DNA from: BRHc4a sp049323755
GTDB taxonomy: Bacteria; Bacillota; Desulfotomaculia; Desulfotomaculales; Desulfocucumaceae
Length of the DNA: 64,000 nucleotides
NCBI GenBank assembly: GCA_049323755.1
Contig: JBMOPE010000041.1
Coordinates: 307,180-371,179, forward strand
Direction: 5' to 3'
Part shown: positions 15,196 through 23,553 of the stretch, one piece after another
Numbering within the stretch: position 1 is the first letter of the stretch
Layout of the letters: every line of letters begins with the position of its first letter
Notes under the pieces: generated by a model
What the model saw: only the letters and a program-made list of their open reading frames with translations
What the model was told of the DNA's origin: nothing
Databases searched by the model: none
Position numbers and translations under genes: made by a program

Positions 15196-16489
15196 CGCCT
15201 TCACCTCCGAATGCACTGATTTCCGGCAAACGTCCCATCAGGTTTTCCTTAAGCCTCTCGGCCAGGTCCAAATCCACCGCCCGGCAGAATACGTGTCCGC
15301 CCTCTGAAAGCCTGTACCTGTAGATGTCCCTGAAGATTGGCCCGCCTTGGTCCGACAGCACCTGACTCACGTGAACGATCTTCCGGGAGCCGTCCCTGAA
15401 TCTTTTCACAAAGATCAGGAAATCGACTATCTCGGCTATCATTGACTGGAGTTCCCCGGCCGTAACGCCGCCTGCCTTGATGGCCGCCCTGACCAGCCGG
15501 TGAATGGCCTCCATCTTGCCGTAGTTTGTGTGCACCGAGGTCAGGCTGCCATCGTGTCCCGTGCCCATGGCCTGCAGTAACTCAAAGGCCTCGGCCCCCC
15601 TGACCTCGCCCATTATTATCCGGTCCGGCCTCATTCTCAGGGCGTTGACCATGAGATCGTATATCCCGGCCTTCTCACCAGCCTCCAGCTGCACCACATG
15701 TTCACGGTCAAGGGCCAACTCCCTGGTGTCTTCCACCGTTAATACCCGCTCGCCGGAGGGGATAAAGGAACACAGCCAGCGCATTAGCGTGGTTTTGCCG
15801 CTCCCAGCCGCGCCGGCAATCACAATATTGGCCCTGCCCTCCACGGCTGCCCTGAAGAATTCCACCATTTCCTCCGAGATAAAGCCGGACCCGACCAGTT
15901 CCCCGGTGGTGAGATTCTTCTTCACAAACCGCCTTATGGTTATCACCGGGTACGGAGAGGACGGGGGAATCACGGCGTTGACCCTGGAGCCGTCCGGCAG
16001 GCGGGCATCGACCAGGGGGCTGGAAAAGTTGACCTTCCTTCCGCACCTCTGCACAATCCGGTGCAGGACATTTATAACCTCCTCGCTGTTTTCATACCGG
16101 AGTTCGGTTTTTTCAATCACACCGTTGCGCTCCACGTAAATGTCGCAGGGCCCGTTAATCATCACCTCGCTTACCTCCGGGTCACCGAAAAGAACATCCA
16201 CCGGCCCAAGCCCGGCAATTCTGCTAATCACGTAACCCTCAATGCCCGGATCCTCACGGCCCAGGTAGACCCTCACCTCGTCCCGGATAAGGTCCTCCAT
16301 GCTGCCGTTGGACTTCAGCAGTGCCTCCCCGTATTTTTCCACCAGGGCCTTTCTGATTCTAGCGATTATCTCCCTGTCCACCTGGACATCCGGACCGGGA
16401 CCTTCCGTTATTCTATTTGCCGGGGAACCAACGGCCTTCCTGGAACCCGACCCGGCTTCCATAAGTACAAGGCCGGAAGTATCACTCAC
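15188..16489 (-). CDS. tadA: TadA/CpaF secretion ATPase (set 1)
   Basis: 433 residues. Walker A is GAAGSGKTT, Asp box VEDTRELAL, Walker B-like RIIMGEVRGAEAFELLQAM and the His box GHDGSLTSVH are all in place, so it should be an active hexameric ATPase driving pilus assembly at the inner face of the membrane. GTG start after GAGGGG in the end of the CpaB gene. It is more distantly related to the second TadA in this window (Walker A GGTSSGKTT), so the locus has two motors rather than a duplicated gene. Followed by overlapping tadB and tadC. Confidence 0.9.
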   Translation of the reverse strand: MSDTSGLVLMEAGSGSRKAVGSPANRITEGPGPDVQVDREIIARIRKALVEKYGEALLKSNGSMEDLIRDEVRVYLGREDPGIEGYVISRIAGLGPVDVLFGDPEVSEVMINGPCDIYVERNGVIEKTELRYENSEEVINVLHRIVQRCGRKVNFSSPLVDARLPDGSRVNAVIPPSSPYPVITIRRFVKKNLTTGELVGSGFISEEMVEFFRAAVEGRANIVIAGAAGSGKTTLMRWLCSFIPSGERVLTVEDTRELALDREHVVQLEAGEKAGIYDLMVNALRMRPDRIIMGEVRGAEAFELLQAMGTGHDGSLTSVHTNYGKMEAIHRLVRAAIKAGGVTAGELQSMIAEIVDFLIFVKRFRDGSRKIVHVSQVLSDQGGPIFRDIYRYRLSEGGHVFCRAVDLDLAERLKENLMGRLPEISAFGGEGGD

Positions 16490-16498
16490 TTACAACAC

Positions 16499-17203
16499 CT
16501 ACCCCTCGAACCCGCCCACGTTTTCGGGCAGGAGGCTCACGCTCTTGGCGTTCACCGCGGCGTACAGCAGCTTTTTGGCGTCCTCCCTGTCCAGCAGGAG
16601 GGTGATCTCGCTGGTGGGCCGGGCCTGGGCGTCCCTTGCGCTCTTGAGGTCCTCCAGCAGGGGAAGGGGCCTGTTTGATGCCACCACCCTTATATTCCCG
16701 GCCACGTCCAGGGCCCTGTCACTGTTTTTGTCACTGTATACCGCCACCGCGGATACTATGTCCCCGTCTCTGATCACGTCCGGCCAGCTTACCTGGCCCG
16801 ACTTGAGAACGATAAGCGTCTCGTTGGGCTTCAGTGCGCCGTACGCCTCCACCATATTGCCGGGGCTTCGTATCACCTTGGTGCTGAGCAGGGTCTCACC
16901 CTCGGTCAGGGGCATCCCCGTGTACGTTCCCACAACGCTATCCAGGGAAACAACCATTTTCGAATGATAGTCCCGCCTGGCTATGGCCTGCAGCTTCACG
17001 TCCGACGGCCCGATTTTCTGCATGGGTTTCAGGTCCCTGACCACAACCACCACATTTACCGGCTGGTACACCCCCACCAGGGCGTAATACACACTCAGCC
17101 CGGCCAGTGCGCTGACCATTAACGCCACGGCCCACAGCGGCCCCTTTCTTCCCGGCGCCCCGGCTTCCCGGGTTAGTCTTTTAAAACGCAACCTGGAAAA
17201 CAA
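16499..17203 (-). CDS. CpaB/RcpC-like SAF-domain pilus protein (set 1)
   Basis: 234 residues, TTG start behind GGAGGG. One N-terminal membrane helix (ALMVSALAGLSVYYALVGVY) then a SAF-type domain (VVVVRDLKPMQKIGPSDVKL, then GMPLTEGETLLSTKV) and a C-terminal beta region. CpaB/RcpC proteins sit in the envelope and help pilus export; in Gram-positives the exact role is unknown. It lies 10 nt before tadA1 and 106 nt after the VKOR fusion gene. Its homologue at 22.3-23.0 kb belongs to the second set. Confidence 0.75.
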   Translation of the reverse strand: MFSRLRFKRLTREAGAPGRKGPLWAVALMVSALAGLSVYYALVGVYQPVNVVVVVRDLKPMQKIGPSDVKLQAIARRDYHSKMVVSLDSVVGTYTGMPLTEGETLLSTKVIRSPGNMVEAYGALKPNETLIVLKSGQVSWPDVIRDGDIVSAVAVYSDKNSDRALDVAGNIRVVASNRPLPLLEDLKSARDAQARPTSEITLLLDREDAKKLLYAAVNAKSVSLLPENVGGFEG

Positions 17204-17309
17204 GTATTCATCCCTCCCGCAACGGTTTTATGTAAGTCTTCAATTTAAGTCGCTAAATTGGTATGTTCCGCGCCAGCAGCACCCGGTTTAGCATCGGAGT
17301 CCATTATAA

Positions 17310-18125
17310 TCACCGCCCGCCGGCCGTGTATATGGTGGGCACCTGCTCCACCGGCGGATCCCGGGGCAGGTAATAGCACTTGTCGATACTGATATCAAGG
17401 CTTTTCAGTTTTTCTTCGGTCTTTTTCACGTTGTCCTCACCGTCCCGGAAATAGGTGCTCACCAGTACCATGTCCCTGTTTTTTATTAGGGCCTCGGTGC
17501 AGTGAGGGCACCACCAGGAAAAGAACAGCACCGGTTCTGCCGGATCCAGCGTCACCTCCCTGCCGTCCCGGTCAAAAACCTTAAGTCCACTTTCGGTCAC
17601 TGTTCCCTTTTCTACCCCACCCACCCCGGCGGCGCTCCCGGGATCCTCGCTTTTCCACGCTCCAGCGACGCGAAGCGCGTCCCGGAGCCGCTCCTCTGTG
17701 CCGGGAGGTCTGTTTTGCACGTTTTCTCTGTGCACGGGCAGGGGCAGGGTCATTAACACCAGGACCAGGGATGCGGCCGACAGCCCTGCCCAAAACCTTC
17801 TCTGCTTTCCCCGTTCAGCCGAAAGGAAGGACAGCAGCAGCAAAAGTCCCTCTATTACCGCCAATGCCATGCAATCCGAGCAAAAATACCGGCTGAACAC
17901 TCCCTGGTACCCCAGCAGTACCAGGTGGGAAGTGAGCCATAGGATCAGAAACGGTCTTAAAACAACCTTTATATTTAACGCAAAAAGCAGCGCCGCCATT
18001 GCGAAAAGGACCACCCCCCAAAGTTCAAGGGGAATGTTCAGCAGTTCAACCCTTTTGCAGGCGCTGCAGCTCATCAGTGTGGCGCTCCTGTACATACCGT
18101 AAAGGCACAGTATTGAGGCCGGCAC
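17310..18125 (-). CDS. Membrane VKOR-thioredoxin fusion, disulfide bond formation protein
   Basis: GTG at 18125, one base after the stop of the prepilin peptidase; a longer frame only reads antisense-like overlap. 271 residues: four or five membrane helices with the VKOR features SCSACKRVELLNIPLELWG (loop cysteines) and the redox pair YFCSDCMAL, then a C-terminal thioredoxin-like domain with WWCPHC and the cis-Pro-like EQVPTIY. VKOR homologues reoxidise a thioredoxin-like partner using quinone; here both are one chain. Cysteine-bearing pilins and TadG-like proteins nearby (for example the CETCC...CRCCC cluster in the gene at 23.55 kb) are plausible substrates. The substrate link is inference. 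Confidence 0.8.
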   Translation of the reverse strand: MPASILCLYGMYRSATLMSCSACKRVELLNIPLELWGVVLFAMAALLFALNIKVVLRPFLILWLTSHLVLLGYQGVFSRYFCSDCMALAVIEGLLLLLSFLSAERGKQRRFWAGLSAASLVLVLMTLPLPVHRENVQNRPPGTEERLRDALRVAGAWKSEDPGSAAGVGGVEKGTVTESGLKVFDRDGREVTLDPAEPVLFFSWWCPHCTEALIKNRDMVLVSTYFRDGEDNVKKTEEKLKSLDISIDKCYYLPRDPPVEQVPTIYTAGGR

Positions 18126-18126
18126 C

Positions 18127-18648
18127 CTATACAAGCCCCGCCACCTCCCGCGCCAGAACGGCCAGCGCCAGGCACGTGCCGAAGGGGATGGCTGTGGCCG
18201 GCACAGGGGCGTCCGGGTCTGCAGGCAGTTTTTCCCACCCGACATCCCCCCTGGCGCCCAGGGCCTTCAGGTATATGCCACTCAGGAATCCGGCGGCGCG
18301 CTCCCTCAAGATACCTGCCCGGAGATACTTCACAATACCCCAGACGAGGCCGATGAGGGCAGCCACCACCATTATGTAGTAAGCAGCCTGCAGCCCGTGC
18401 CACACCCCCAGCACCGCCATCAGCTTGACGTCCCCGCCGCCCATGCCGCCAATCAGGAAGATCACGTAGCCCAGAAAAAAGAAGGCGGCCCCTGAGAGCA
18501 GAGAGTGCAAAGCCGCCTCCTTCCCCTCCAGTATCCTCCCGGCCAGGGCCAGAACGAACATGGGGAGGACCAGCACATTGGGCACCAGGTGCCGGCGGGC
18601 ATCAGTGAAAGCGATGGCCGCGGTGCCGGCCAGCAGTAGATAGTGCAT
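18127..18648 (-). CDS. tadV: TadV/CpaA prepilin peptidase
   Basis: 173 residues, about the size of TadV-type peptidases that lack the N-methyltransferase domain. The two aspartates are in AFTDARRHLVPN and GMGGGDVKLM, the aspartyl-protease signature (GxGD). Several membrane helices. ATG at 18648, five bases behind GGAGGTGG. It should remove the leader of Flp and TadE-like pilins. The next gene starts one base after the stop. Only one peptidase is present although the locus has two motors, so it probably serves both sets. Confidence 0.85.
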   Translation of the reverse strand: MHYLLLAGTAAIAFTDARRHLVPNVLVLPMFVLALAGRILEGKEAALHSLLSGAAFFFLGYVIFLIGGMGGGDVKLMAVLGVWHGLQAAYYIMVVAALIGLVWGIVKYLRAGILRERAAGFLSGIYLKALGARGDVGWEKLPADPDAPVPATAIPFGTCLALAVLAREVAGLV

Positions 18649-18668
18649 ATAAACCACCTCCCAAACCT

Positions 18669-19556
18669 TTAGTACTCAACGGTGATGATGCGCCTGATCA
18701 GCAGCCAGCCGATCAAAATCAGGCCGGCGCACACCCCGAGAACCTTAAGGCCCCCGGCAGTATTAAAAAGGGGGGCCATGTACCCGGGGTTAAGCGCCCT
18801 CATGCCGCCTATGGCGGCGAAGGGCATGGCCAGAAGGACATTTGAGGTCAGCCTGCCCTCCGAGGTGGCCGAACCCACCTGGGCCTGGAAGGCCCTGCGG
18901 TCCCTGATGCCGTCGGCAATCTGATCGTAAACCATGGCCAGGTCGCCACCGGTCTGCATATGCAGCCCGGTGGCAGCGGCCACCAGTTCCAGGTCCCTGG
19001 ACTTCACCTGCCCGCCCGCCTCCTCCAGTGCCCTGACCAGGGAGTTGCCGGTACGCAATAGGTGCAGCGCCTTACCCAGCACCTCCCGGGCGGGGGGCAG
19101 GGCTGACAGGGCCGCCTGCTCCAATGCCTGCTGCACCGACTGGCCGGCCCTCAGGGCGGCCGCCATCTGCCCCAGGGTTACTTCCAGCTGCGCCTCGAAT
19201 GCGGCGCTGCGGCCGGCTATCCGCCGCTTTACCCAAATGCCGGGTGTGATTATACCCAGCAGCAGACCCACCGGCACCAGAGCAACCCTTCCGGTCACCG
19301 CCACGACCACCGCGGTGCCTGCGGCCGCCCCCACCCCGGCGGCTGCGGCAAGGTGTGCCGCCGGCACCCTGAGGCCGGCGGCGGCGGCCTCCCTCTGCAG
19401 CGCCGAAACCCACCTATGATCCCCCTCAGAATGCGCCCTTTGCCGCACAGACTGCCAGTGGGCGTACGTCCGGTGTACCCTGAATCCTATGCAGAAAAGC
19501 AGAACCGCCGTGCCGGCAAGAGTACCCGCAAGCAGTATCAAAAGCCGCGAATCCAT
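18669..19556 (-). CDS. tadB: TadB-like T2SSF platform protein (set 2)
   Basis: The true start is the ATG at 19556, overlapping the tadA2 stop by one base (TAATG); the longer open frame upstream is only the shadow of tadA2. 295 residues: N-terminal helix (LLILLAGTLAGTAVLLF), basic cytoplasmic segment, central helices, then T2SSF core EVTLGQMAAALRAGQSVQQAL and AAATGLHMQTGGDLAMVYDQ, and C-terminal helices. Followed 20 nt later by tadV. A paired TadC for this set is not adjacent; the TadC-like gene at 3.9-4.8 kb could be the partner. Confidence 0.8.
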   Translation of the reverse strand: MDSRLLILLAGTLAGTAVLLFCIGFRVHRTYAHWQSVRQRAHSEGDHRWVSALQREAAAAGLRVPAAHLAAAAGVGAAAGTAVVVAVTGRVALVPVGLLLGIITPGIWVKRRIAGRSAAFEAQLEVTLGQMAAALRAGQSVQQALEQAALSALPPAREVLGKALHLLRTGNSLVRALEEAGGQVKSRDLELVAAATGLHMQTGGDLAMVYDQIADGIRDRRAFQAQVGSATSEGRLTSNVLLAMPFAAIGGMRALNPGYMAPLFNTAGGLKVLGVCAGLILIGWLLIRRIITVEY

Positions 19557-20932
19557 TATCCGATCACCCCCGTCGGCAGCCTGACACCCTGCCGATGAAG
19601 CTTTTCGGCCCGGCTGAAGGGGTGCTTTCCCCTCACCCAGGTTTCCTTTTGGGAGTCGAACCGGTAGATTTCCCCCGTGCCCACCACCGCCAGCGCGCCT
19701 GTCCTGACAACCCCCGTGGTCTCGCATATATGGTCGACTCTCCTCCTGCCGGTGCGGTCCTTGCAGACGTGCACCACCAGGTCCACCGCCCCCGCAATCT
19801 GCCCTATGATGGCCTCGTAGGGCAAGCCCATGCCGGCCATCTGAATCATGTTCACCAGCCGGCGGTTTAACATGTCGTCGGCGCTGTTGGCGTGGCCGGT
19901 GGTCAGGGACCCGTCGTGGCCGGTATTCATGGCCTGCATCATGTCGAAGGCCTCTCCCTCCCGGCACTCACCCACCACGATCCGCTTCGGCGCCATCCTC
20001 AGGGCGTCGGCCACCAGGTCCCGCTGGGTGATCTCCCCTTCCCCCTCCACATTCCTGGGCCGGGCCTCAAGCTTCCTGACGTTGCCGTGCTGCAGCTGGA
20101 GCTCGGCGGGGTCCTCTATGGTGATGATGCTTTCATCTTCTGGAATGCAGGCGGCCAGGGCGTTTAAAATGGTGGTCTTGCCGGAGGAGGTGCCTCCGGA
20201 AACCACCATGTTCAACCTTCCCTTCACACAGGCGCTCAGGAACTCCAATATTTCCTCATTCATGGCCCCGCCGGCAACCAGCTGCTCCAGGGACAGACCC
20301 CTTCTGAACCGCCTGACTGTGAAGGTGGTGCCATCCACGGCCACCGGGTGGATATGGGCCATCAACCTGGAGCCGTCCGGGAGCCTGGCCTTTACCCGGG
20401 GGCTGGACAGGTCTATCTTCCTGCCGGTGGGGGCCAGCATCCGGTCCAGCACATCCCGGCAGTGTTGATCGTCCCTGAAGACCACTGGTTTTCCGTTATC
20501 ATCCGTGGCCGGAGCCTCGCTGCCTTCCATCTCTATCCTTATCAGCCTAGGATTAACCACTTTAACTTCCGTAACCCTGTCGGCCTGCGGCCCGGAGAAG
20601 TATTGCTCCAGAGGGCCGTATCCCAGCAGGTCGTTGGCCAGCTCCTCCGCCAGGCCCACCTGGGCCGGCCTGGGCAGCCCCGGGGACTCCTGCTCGACAA
20701 TTTCAAGAATTTCCATTCTCACCTTGGCCCTCAGGGCCGGTGAGTGCCGGTCAGCCAGTTCCTGGACGGTGACTTTCTCCTGTATCCTCTTTTGAGCCAC
20801 CGGGCGGATTCTCCCGAACAGCTCCTCCCTGCCGGCTGATTTTTCGCATTCCGGCCCCTCCCGGCAATCACCCCTGGCCTGGTCCAGCCTGGTCTGAAGT
20901 CCGCTGACTGCAGTGGCCTTCCTGTCAAACAT
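19556..20932 (-). CDS. tadA: TadA/CpaF secretion ATPase (set 2)
   Basis: 458 residues with Walker A GGTSSGKTT, Asp box TIEDPAELQL, Walker B region KRIVVGECREGEAFDMMQ and His box GHDGSLTTGH. The N-terminal 100 residues are charged and helical, typical of CpaF. ATG start behind GGAGGGATGG, 12 nt after the tadZ stop. It belongs to the classic order cpaB-tadZ-tadA-tadB seen in Gram-positive Tad loci and so is probably the primary pilus motor. Confidence 0.9.
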   Translation of the reverse strand: MFDRKATAVSGLQTRLDQARGDCREGPECEKSAGREELFGRIRPVAQKRIQEKVTVQELADRHSPALRAKVRMEILEIVEQESPGLPRPAQVGLAEELANDLLGYGPLEQYFSGPQADRVTEVKVVNPRLIRIEMEGSEAPATDDNGKPVVFRDDQHCRDVLDRMLAPTGRKIDLSSPRVKARLPDGSRLMAHIHPVAVDGTTFTVRRFRRGLSLEQLVAGGAMNEEILEFLSACVKGRLNMVVSGGTSSGKTTILNALAACIPEDESIITIEDPAELQLQHGNVRKLEARPRNVEGEGEITQRDLVADALRMAPKRIVVGECREGEAFDMMQAMNTGHDGSLTTGHANSADDMLNRRLVNMIQMAGMGLPYEAIIGQIAGAVDLVVHVCKDRTGRRRVDHICETTGVVRTGALAVVGTGEIYRFDSQKETWVRGKHPFSRAEKLHRQGVRLPTGVIG

Positions 20933-20944
20933 ATACCATCCCTC

Positions 20945-22285
20945 CTACATGGCAGTCTTCCTGCCGATCTTGGCCAGCAGCGAGGATAACAGACCTCTCC
21001 TGCGCGCCCGGGTCCCGAACTGGTCCCCGCCGAAAACGGGAAATATCTTGTTCAGAGCCTCCCGCACGGCAACAGCGTACTCGCTGTGCGGGTCGCTCAG
21101 CACGAAGGGGTGGCCTATCTTCCTCCCCCGCCTGACCCCGGGCTCGTAGGGCAGCTTGGCCAGCACCGGGTAGGGCTGATACCTGTTCAGGTCCGCTATG
21201 CTCAGGCTTTCCGGCTCGTTGTATTTGTTCACCACCCGGTAGCACTTTCCGGAGCACCCCAGTGCCGCCACGGTGTCATTAAACTGCTCTATCCCCGCAA
21301 TCTCCTGGTCGTCCGGGCAAACCACCACCAGTACATAATCCGCTAGCTCAATGGTGGCCCAGGAGGCATCGAAGGTGATGGAGGGCGGAAGGTCGCAGAT
21401 CACCAGGTCGAAGTGACGCCGCAGCACACCCACCACCTTGTTCACCAGGTTTCTGTTCAGCTCCACTATCCTGTCCGGCGTGGACACTGCCGGGAGAACC
21501 CATACCCCGGTGGGGGTGTGCCTGACCATGAACTCCTGCAAGTCCTCTTCCGCCGGGCTGTCGCTGATGTATTGCCAGTTCAGCACGCTCCTGGCGGCCA
21601 GGTTCTTTGGGATGCCCAGGTTCAGCTGCACGGTGATGTTGCCCGACTCATTAAAGTCCGCCAGGGCCACCCTCACTCCCACATCGGACTGGGTTGCTGC
21701 GGCACAGGCCATGGACACGGAGGTTGTGGTCTTGCCCACCCCACCCTTTATCCCCGAGGTCACTGCTAAAACTATGCGCTTAAAGGACTGCATCTGTCCC
21801 GAAGCCCTGCCGTCCCCGGACCCGCCGCGCAGGCCCCGGGGGCCGGTGCCGGGAGCCACCAGTGGCATCTTCTCCGCCTGCCGCCGCATGTCTTCCCGCA
21901 CGGCGTCCACCTCTTGCTCGATCATGCCGGCCAGGTCGTGGCCCGTCATGGACTTGGTGAACACCTGCTTCACTCCCAGGGCCGTGGCCCGACGGTAAAG
22001 GTCCATGCTGGGGGTGTCGGTGGCGATGAATATCACCGTGCCCGGCGACACCCGGGCTATCTGCTCGGCCACATCCAGTCCGCTCATGTCGGCCAGCCCA
22101 AGGTCAATCACCGCCGCGTCCGGGGCGCTGTCCCTGGCCATGCCCACGGCATCCCGGCCTCCCTGGGCCAGCGCTATCACCTTTATGCGGTGGTGGCCCT
22201 CGAAGGCATTGCGCATCCTCTCCCGGTATGCCGGGTCGTCGTCCACCACCATCATCCTGATGCCGGGGTCATTTTCCGGCCACAT
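20945..22285 (-). CDS. tadZ: TadZ/CpaE: receiver-like domain fused to ParA/MinD ATPase
   Basis: About 446 residues. N-terminal response-regulator fold (MMVVDDDPAYRERM, VIDLGLADMSGLDVAE, TKSMTG) with the phospho-acceptor Asp region intact, then a MinD/ParA domain with deviant Walker A KGGVGKTTT, LADFNESGN and ICDLPPS. TadZ localises the Tad machine, often to a pole. The ATG at 22285 sits seven bases after AGGGGGG and overlaps the cpaB stop by 17 nt. Compare the unusual ParA-ParA-GGEEF protein at 29.9-32.2 kb, in which the Walker lysines are lost. Confidence 0.85.
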   Translation of the reverse strand: MWPENDPGIRMMVVDDDPAYRERMRNAFEGHHRIKVIALAQGGRDAVGMARDSAPDAAVIDLGLADMSGLDVAEQIARVSPGTVIFIATDTPSMDLYRRATALGVKQVFTKSMTGHDLAGMIEQEVDAVREDMRRQAEKMPLVAPGTGPRGLRGGSGDGRASGQMQSFKRIVLAVTSGIKGGVGKTTTSVSMACAAATQSDVGVRVALADFNESGNITVQLNLGIPKNLAARSVLNWQYISDSPAEEDLQEFMVRHTPTGVWVLPAVSTPDRIVELNRNLVNKVVGVLRRHFDLVICDLPPSITFDASWATIELADYVLVVVCPDDQEIAGIEQFNDTVAALGCSGKCYRVVNKYNEPESLSIADLNRYQPYPVLAKLPYEPGVRRGRKIGHPFVLSDPHSEYAVAVREALNKIFPVFGGDQFGTRARRRGLLSSLLAKIGRKTAM

Positions 22286-23012
22286 CAGCATTCCCCCCTG
22301 TGAATAATTCTTCCTCGGTCACTCCCCTGCTCTGCTGGCCGGTGACCTGCCCCAGGGGGTTCAGGGCCACCAGTACCTTACCCCTGGCCATGGCCAGGGA
22401 CACCCGCTCAGCATCCCCCGGCGTCAGCGCCACAGCGACTCCGCTTTCCTCCCTGCCCGGCTCCCCGCCGGCCGTGGCCGGCACCGATATCACCGGGGCG
22501 CCCCACACCAAAACCCTGGTCACGGTGACATTACCCTTGGACCCCGGCACATCCACCGTGCCTATAACGTCCAACCTGTCCCCGGGAACCACCTCCAGCC
22601 CCCGGCTGGCCTCCGCCGGCAACGCCACCGCTCTCCACTCGGGCCTACCGGTGTAGGAAAGCCTGGCGGACACGGTGCCGCCGCCGGGAGACAGTTCTGC
22701 CAGATGCCTGGTGCGTACCGGGTCACCGGCGGCTATGAACGTCCTGACGTGCCGTCCGATCATTTCATCGTAATTCCGGCCCGTTATGCGGTCGCCAGGC
22801 ACCGCCGCCCGGGGGAATTCCCTCACCTCCAGAACCTCCTCCGTCAGTGTCTGCCCGGGCTCCAGGTCAGTCCTGGCCACTATCACCGGCTCTGTGGGAA
22901 TAGCCAGGCTTACCGCCTTATAAACCAAAACCCCGGCCACCAGTGCGGCGGCCAGGGCCGATAATATAAACCATGATCCCGGTGAACCGGTGCGCAAGTT
23001 TTTAAATCTCAA
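22269..23012 (-). CDS. cpaB: CpaB/RcpC-like SAF-domain protein (set 2)
   Basis: TTG start at 23012 after AAAGGAG; the apparent upstream extension has no ribosome site. 247 residues: membrane helix (SWFILSALAAALVAGVLVY), SAF domain with ARTDLEPGQTLTEEVLEV and GRHVRTFIAAGDPV, then the RcpC-type C-terminal domain (VVPGDRLDVIGTVDV; GVAVALTPGDAERVSLAMA). It begins the cpaB-tadZ-tadA-tadB-tadV run. Overlap with tadZ indicates coupled translation. Confidence 0.85.
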   Translation of the reverse strand: MRFKNLRTGSPGSWFILSALAAALVAGVLVYKAVSLAIPTEPVIVARTDLEPGQTLTEEVLEVREFPRAAVPGDRITGRNYDEMIGRHVRTFIAAGDPVRTRHLAELSPGGGTVSARLSYTGRPEWRAVALPAEASRGLEVVPGDRLDVIGTVDVPGSKGNVTVTRVLVWGAPVISVPATAGGEPGREESGVAVALTPGDAERVSLAMARGKVLVALNPLGQVTGQQSRGVTEEELFTGGNADVAGK

Positions 23013-23103
23013 TTCCACTTCTCCTTTCCTGGCAGATGTTCCGGCGCTCTTGGGATTGGTGCTGCAGCCCGGCCGGGATATCATTGATGGTCCGTTATAT
23101 CTA

Positions 23104-23514
23104 TCAGTCCGGCTCCTCCACAAAAACTGCGGAATCCGAAACGGTCAACTCCCTTTCCCAGGAGGATCCCCCCAAAAGAAGCATCAGCCCCGGCACGGCC
23201 ACCGGGGTCCGGCAGGTCACCCTGCTGCTCACCATGTGCGGCTGCGGGCTGTCACGCCGCACCACAACAGTTGCCCGGCCAGGATAGATATTGCCGGTCG
23301 CCAGCATCTGGTAGCCGTTTCTCTCACCCTCCCCGGAGTCCCCGGTCACCGCCGCCGTCCGCCCGGCCTCCCGGGCCGCCGCCGCCACAACGAGTCGGTC
23401 CTTCAATATGAGGGCCAGGTTGCAGGCCCCGGCCCAAATGAGCAGAACCAGCATACAGGCGGCGACGAATTCCAGCATCACCGACCCGCGCCGGTCCTCC
23501 TTGAAAAGCTTCAT
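23104..23514 (-). CDS. TadE-like minor pilin
   Basis: 136 residues. Leader RRGSVMLEFVAACMLVLLIW shows basic residues, G, and Glu at the helix start, the TadE signature; a cysteine lies inside the helix. The rest is an extracytoplasmic domain with one further cysteine and a hydrophobic PVAVPGLMLLL stretch. ATG behind GGGGGTG. Related over its whole length to the gene at 24,260-24,721 (both share a PGL/PGF...LLGG segment before the C-terminus), so the two are likely paralogous pseudopilins flanking the TadG-like gene. Confidence 0.8.
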   Translation of the reverse strand: MKLFKEDRRGSVMLEFVAACMLVLLIWAGACNLALILKDRLVVAAAAREAGRTAAVTGDSGEGERNGYQMLATGNIYPGRATVVVRRDSPQPHMVSSRVTCRTPVAVPGLMLLLGGSSWERELTVSDSAVFVEEPD

Positions 23515-23553
23515 TAATATACACCCCCAGCCGCAGAGACATTCCAGAGACAG

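Noticed and set aside
17230..17291. Possible 19-residue peptide gene between the VKOR fusion and cpaB
   Set aside because: Start has a ribosome-like GGCGGTGA, but this belongs to the end of the VKOR gene and the peptide shows no recognisable feature.
19557..19967. 137-residue N-terminal extension of the TadB gene
   Set aside because: It overlaps tadA2 in another frame and is G/R/H-rich; the ATG at 19556 is coupled to the tadA2 stop.
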